Source: JADFUS01 sp964600025
Lineage (GTDB): Bacteria; Bacteroidota; Bacteroidia; Bacteroidales; Rikenellaceae
Length of the DNA stretch: 64,000 nt
Direction of reading: 5' to 3'
Assembly: GCA_964600025.1 (NCBI GenBank)
Contig: CAZRHJ010000003.1
Span: 17,764-81,763 of the forward strand
Part shown: positions 62,192-64,000 of the stretch, piece by piece
Numbering within the stretch: the stretch's first letter is position 1
Layout: every line of letters starts with the position of its first letter
The notes under the pieces: generated by a model
The model's database searches: none
Seen by the model: only the letters and a program-made list of their open reading frames with translations
What the model was told of the DNA's origin: nothing
Made by a program: the position numbers and the translations under genes

Positions 62192-63498
62192 TGATTAAAC
62201 AAAAAAGAATAAAAGAATTAGTTGATAATATGGGATTTAAGCACTTAAATCCCACTCAACAATCATTGATAGAATCAAAATCAGACAACAAAATTTTAAT
62301 CTCTGCAACTGGCTCAGGCAAAACATTTGCCTTTCTGTTGTGTGCAGTAGAATATTTGGAACAAAACTCAAAAGATATACTCATACTTGCACCTTCTCGT
62401 GAATTATCTTCACAGATTGAGGACGTTTTTAGAATATCTAAGAGTGGTTACAACGTAACTTGCTGTTACGGTGGACACTCCATACATATCGAAAAACGCA
62501 GTCTTGACTACTCGCCAAGAGTTATCGTCGGAACTCCGGGAAGAATCTTAGACCATATCCGCAAAAATAATTTCAATTTCAAAAATATCGGAATGTTGAT
62601 ATTTGACGAATTTGACAAACTATTAGAGTTTGGCTTTGATGATGAAATGAACGATATAGTTTCGGCTCTCCCAAACATTGACAAACGTATTCTTGCCTCG
62701 GCCACAAAGTGTGAAGATTTCCCAAAATATATAGACAAAGATAGTTTTGAAGTTGTGCATACCGAAATTTCAAACCCTGAGAATCGTATGCAGTGCAAAA
62801 GAGTTGAATGTGGCACACACACCAAATTAGAAACACTGTTTACACTTATGTGCAAAATTGCAAATGAGCCAACCATAGTGTTTTGTAATTTTAGAGAAGT
62901 ATGTGAAGAAGTTTCGGACTATATGTTTGATTTGTATTTAGAAAACGAGTATTTCCACGGAGGAATGGAACAGTTTGATAGAGAAAAAGCACTTACAAAA
63001 TTCAAAAATGGCAGTTGTAATGTACTTGTTTCGACAGACTTAGCAGCAAGAGGAATAGATATTAGTGATGTCAAAAACATTGTTCACTATCATATCCCCG
63101 AAACAGAAGAAACATTTATTCACCGCAACGGACGAACTGCACGAATAGACAAAGCTGGAAATGTATATTTAATTGTCGAAAACGACACAGAACTCCCAGA
63201 GTGGACAGAAAAAATACAAGAAAGCGAAACTCTAAATTTTAGCAAACAAATTCCCGAACTTCCAAACTACAAAACAATATATTTTGGAATGGGCAAAAAA
63301 GACAAACTATCTCGCATTGATATAGTTGGATTTTTATGTCAAAAAGGAGGTATCCAAAAATCAGATATCGGACTTATTGAACTAAAAGACCACCACTGTT
63401 TTGTCGCAGTCAAAGAAGAACTCGCCAAACAAACCGTCAAAAGAATTTTCAGCGAAAAAATCAAAGGCAAACGCACTAAAATTGCTATCTCAAAATAA
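62191..63498 (+). CDS. DEAD-box-family RNA helicase with DbpA-like C-terminal domain
   Basis: A 435-residue ATP-dependent RNA helicase. A GTG start at 62191 overlaps the nadB stop by one base; an ATG at 62230 is the alternative but would remove the Q-motif region. Motif I is ATGSGKT (39-45), Ia APSREL, Ib TPGRILD, motif II DEFD (139-142, instead of DEAD), motif III SAT (170-172), then VLVSTDLAARGIDI and HRNGRTAR. Residues about 355-432 resemble the DbpA RNA-binding domain (KDKLSRIDIVGFLCQKGGI). Probably acts in ribosome assembly. Confidence 0.88.
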   Translation: MIKQKRIKELVDNMGFKHLNPTQQSLIESKSDNKILISATGSGKTFAFLLCAVEYLEQNSKDILILAPSRELSSQIEDVFRISKSGYNVTCCYGGHSIHIEKRSLDYSPRVIVGTPGRILDHIRKNNFNFKNIGMLIFDEFDKLLEFGFDDEMNDIVSALPNIDKRILASATKCEDFPKYIDKDSFEVVHTEISNPENRMQCKRVECGTHTKLETLFTLMCKIANEPTIVFCNFREVCEEVSDYMFDLYLENEYFHGGMEQFDREKALTKFKNGSCNVLVSTDLAARGIDISDVKNIVHYHIPETEETFIHRNGRTARIDKAGNVYLIVENDTELPEWTEKIQESETLNFSKQIPELPNYKTIYFGMGKKDKLSRIDIVGFLCQKGGIQKSDIGLIELKDHHCFVAVKEELAKQTVKRIFSEKIKGKRTKIAISK

Positions 63499-63550
63499 TA
63501 CGGTAATTTTACAATTTCCCTGAAATTACCTAATGAGATTAAAAAAAATT

Positions 63551-63706
63551 ATTGCTGTCCGATAAAAATCATACAAGCTCCCAATAAACTCGGATCTCTT
63601 AGGCTATTTTGCTGATGCTCATAACGTAGCGTACTGGCGTACGTGAGTTATGAGCATCGGTAAAATAGACAAGATAGGCAAATTTCGTTTTTAGCAGACA
63701 ACATTA
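63551..63706 (-). repeat. Dispersed palindromic element, 156-bp copy
   Basis: Left end ATTGCTGTCCGATAAAAATCATACAAGCTCC (B-end with most of the B-arm deleted), then the core CTATTTTGCTGATGCTCATAAC 63604-63625 paired with GTTATGAGCATCGGTAAAATAG 63647-63668, and the A-end AGCAGACAACA. Confidence 0.9.
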
Positions 63707-63711
63707 TTTAA

Positions 63712-63744
63712 AAAAAATGCTACCATATTGGTAGCATTTTCTAT
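63712..63744 (+). terminator. Hairpin downstream of the helicase gene
   Basis: AAAATGCTACC pairs with GGTAGCATTTT around a short AT loop, between two dispersed-element copies. Confidence 0.7.
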
Positions 63745-63777
63745 ATATAAACTCTTAGTAGACAACAATAATTATTA

Positions 63778-64000
63778 TTGCTGTCCGGTAAAAATTTTAA
63801 AAATCATTATAATGGATTAAGCGATAATACATTACAGCATTTTAATTTGTGAGGGGCTTGGAAAAATGATTTTTAAAATTTTTATCTTTCCGAAATCTTA
63901 CAAGTTCCCAATAAACTCGGATCTCTTAGGCTATTTTGCTGATGCTCATAACGTAGCGTACTGGCGTACGTGAGTTATGAGCATCGGTAAAATAGACAAG
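63778..64000 (-). repeat. Dispersed palindromic element, full-type copy cut by window end
   Basis: TTGCTGTCCGGTAAAAATTTTAAAAATC and ATTAAGCGATAATACATTACAG of the B-arm, then a core identical over about 80 bases to that of the copy at 63551-63706. It continues beyond the window. Confidence 0.9.

Noticed and set aside
1..64000. tRNA, rRNA, riboswitch, transposase or phage genes
   Set aside because: I read both strands for these and saw no convincing cloverleaf, conserved riboswitch core, or recombinase/transposase motif. A covariance-model search would be needed to exclude small RNAs.

Overview
The window is strongly AT-rich bacterial chromosome from the Bacteroidota, most likely the order Bacteroidales. 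Supporting marks: a complete Bat (aerotolerance) operon, a BACON/BspA-type leucine-rich lipoprotein, DUF4954 and DUF4857-like proteins, epimerase-type threonine dehydrogenase, tryptophanase, TonB-dependent receptors with a carboxypeptidase-regulatory-like N-terminus, leaders without Shine-Dalgarno sequences, and many promoters with the Bacteroidota -7 box TAnnTTTG. No rRNA, tRNA, CRISPR array, prophage or transposase gene was recognised. Genus cannot be set from the sequence alone.

Layout. 0-3 kb: end of an ABC-type export locus, then a hemerythrin-domain protein overlapping a LuxR-type regulator with a degenerate receiver, then a tandem array of 87/88-bp units. 3-9.4 kb: EamA transporter, threonine aldolase, nitroreductase, and a TrkH/TrkA potassium uptake pair. 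9.4-15.3 kb: tryptophanase, a DUF3298 lipoprotein, NhaC, and a DUF4954 beta-helix protein. 15.5-24.8 kb: outer-membrane receptor-like protein, NhaD, and a TolC-HlyD-permease-permease efflux operon. 24.8-29 kb: repeat-rich DNA around a BspA-like lipoprotein and a lone XRE regulator. 29-33 kb: ssb, a thioesterase, and an operon of a degenerate alkaline-phosphatase-fold protein, sufE, a DUF59 gene and tsaC. 33.4-42.5 kb: nine-gene moxR-DUF58-bat-recR operon. 42.5-48.7 kb: nth, aroB, nadA, deoC, a TrmH-type methyltransferase, panB, a half-size chromate transporter and a nitroreductase lipoprotein. 48.7-52 kb: Ser-type sulfatase divergent from its radical-SAM maturase, bounded by inverted copies of one terminator. 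52-63.5 kb: tdh, pgpH, yitT, plsY, mtaB, a TonB receptor, nadB and a DEAD-box-family helicase.

Most genes are core metabolism and envelope housekeeping. The NAD pathway is represented by nadA and nadB, tRNA t6A modification by tsaC and mtaB, threonine breakdown by a threonine aldolase and tdh, and sodium/potassium homeostasis by nhaC, nhaD and trkHA.

The most unusual content is non-coding. A family of long palindromic elements (consensus end TACTGTCCG...; about 130-255 bp; about a dozen copies plus relics) recurs through the window. In eight or nine cases one particular end lies within about 10 bases of the stop codon of the neighbouring gene and in the same orientation as that gene. Several sequence differences between copies keep a long stem paired on one strand only, through G-U pairs. 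One deleted copy is an intrinsic-terminator-like hairpin, and one copy is fused to the 87/88-bp tandem array.
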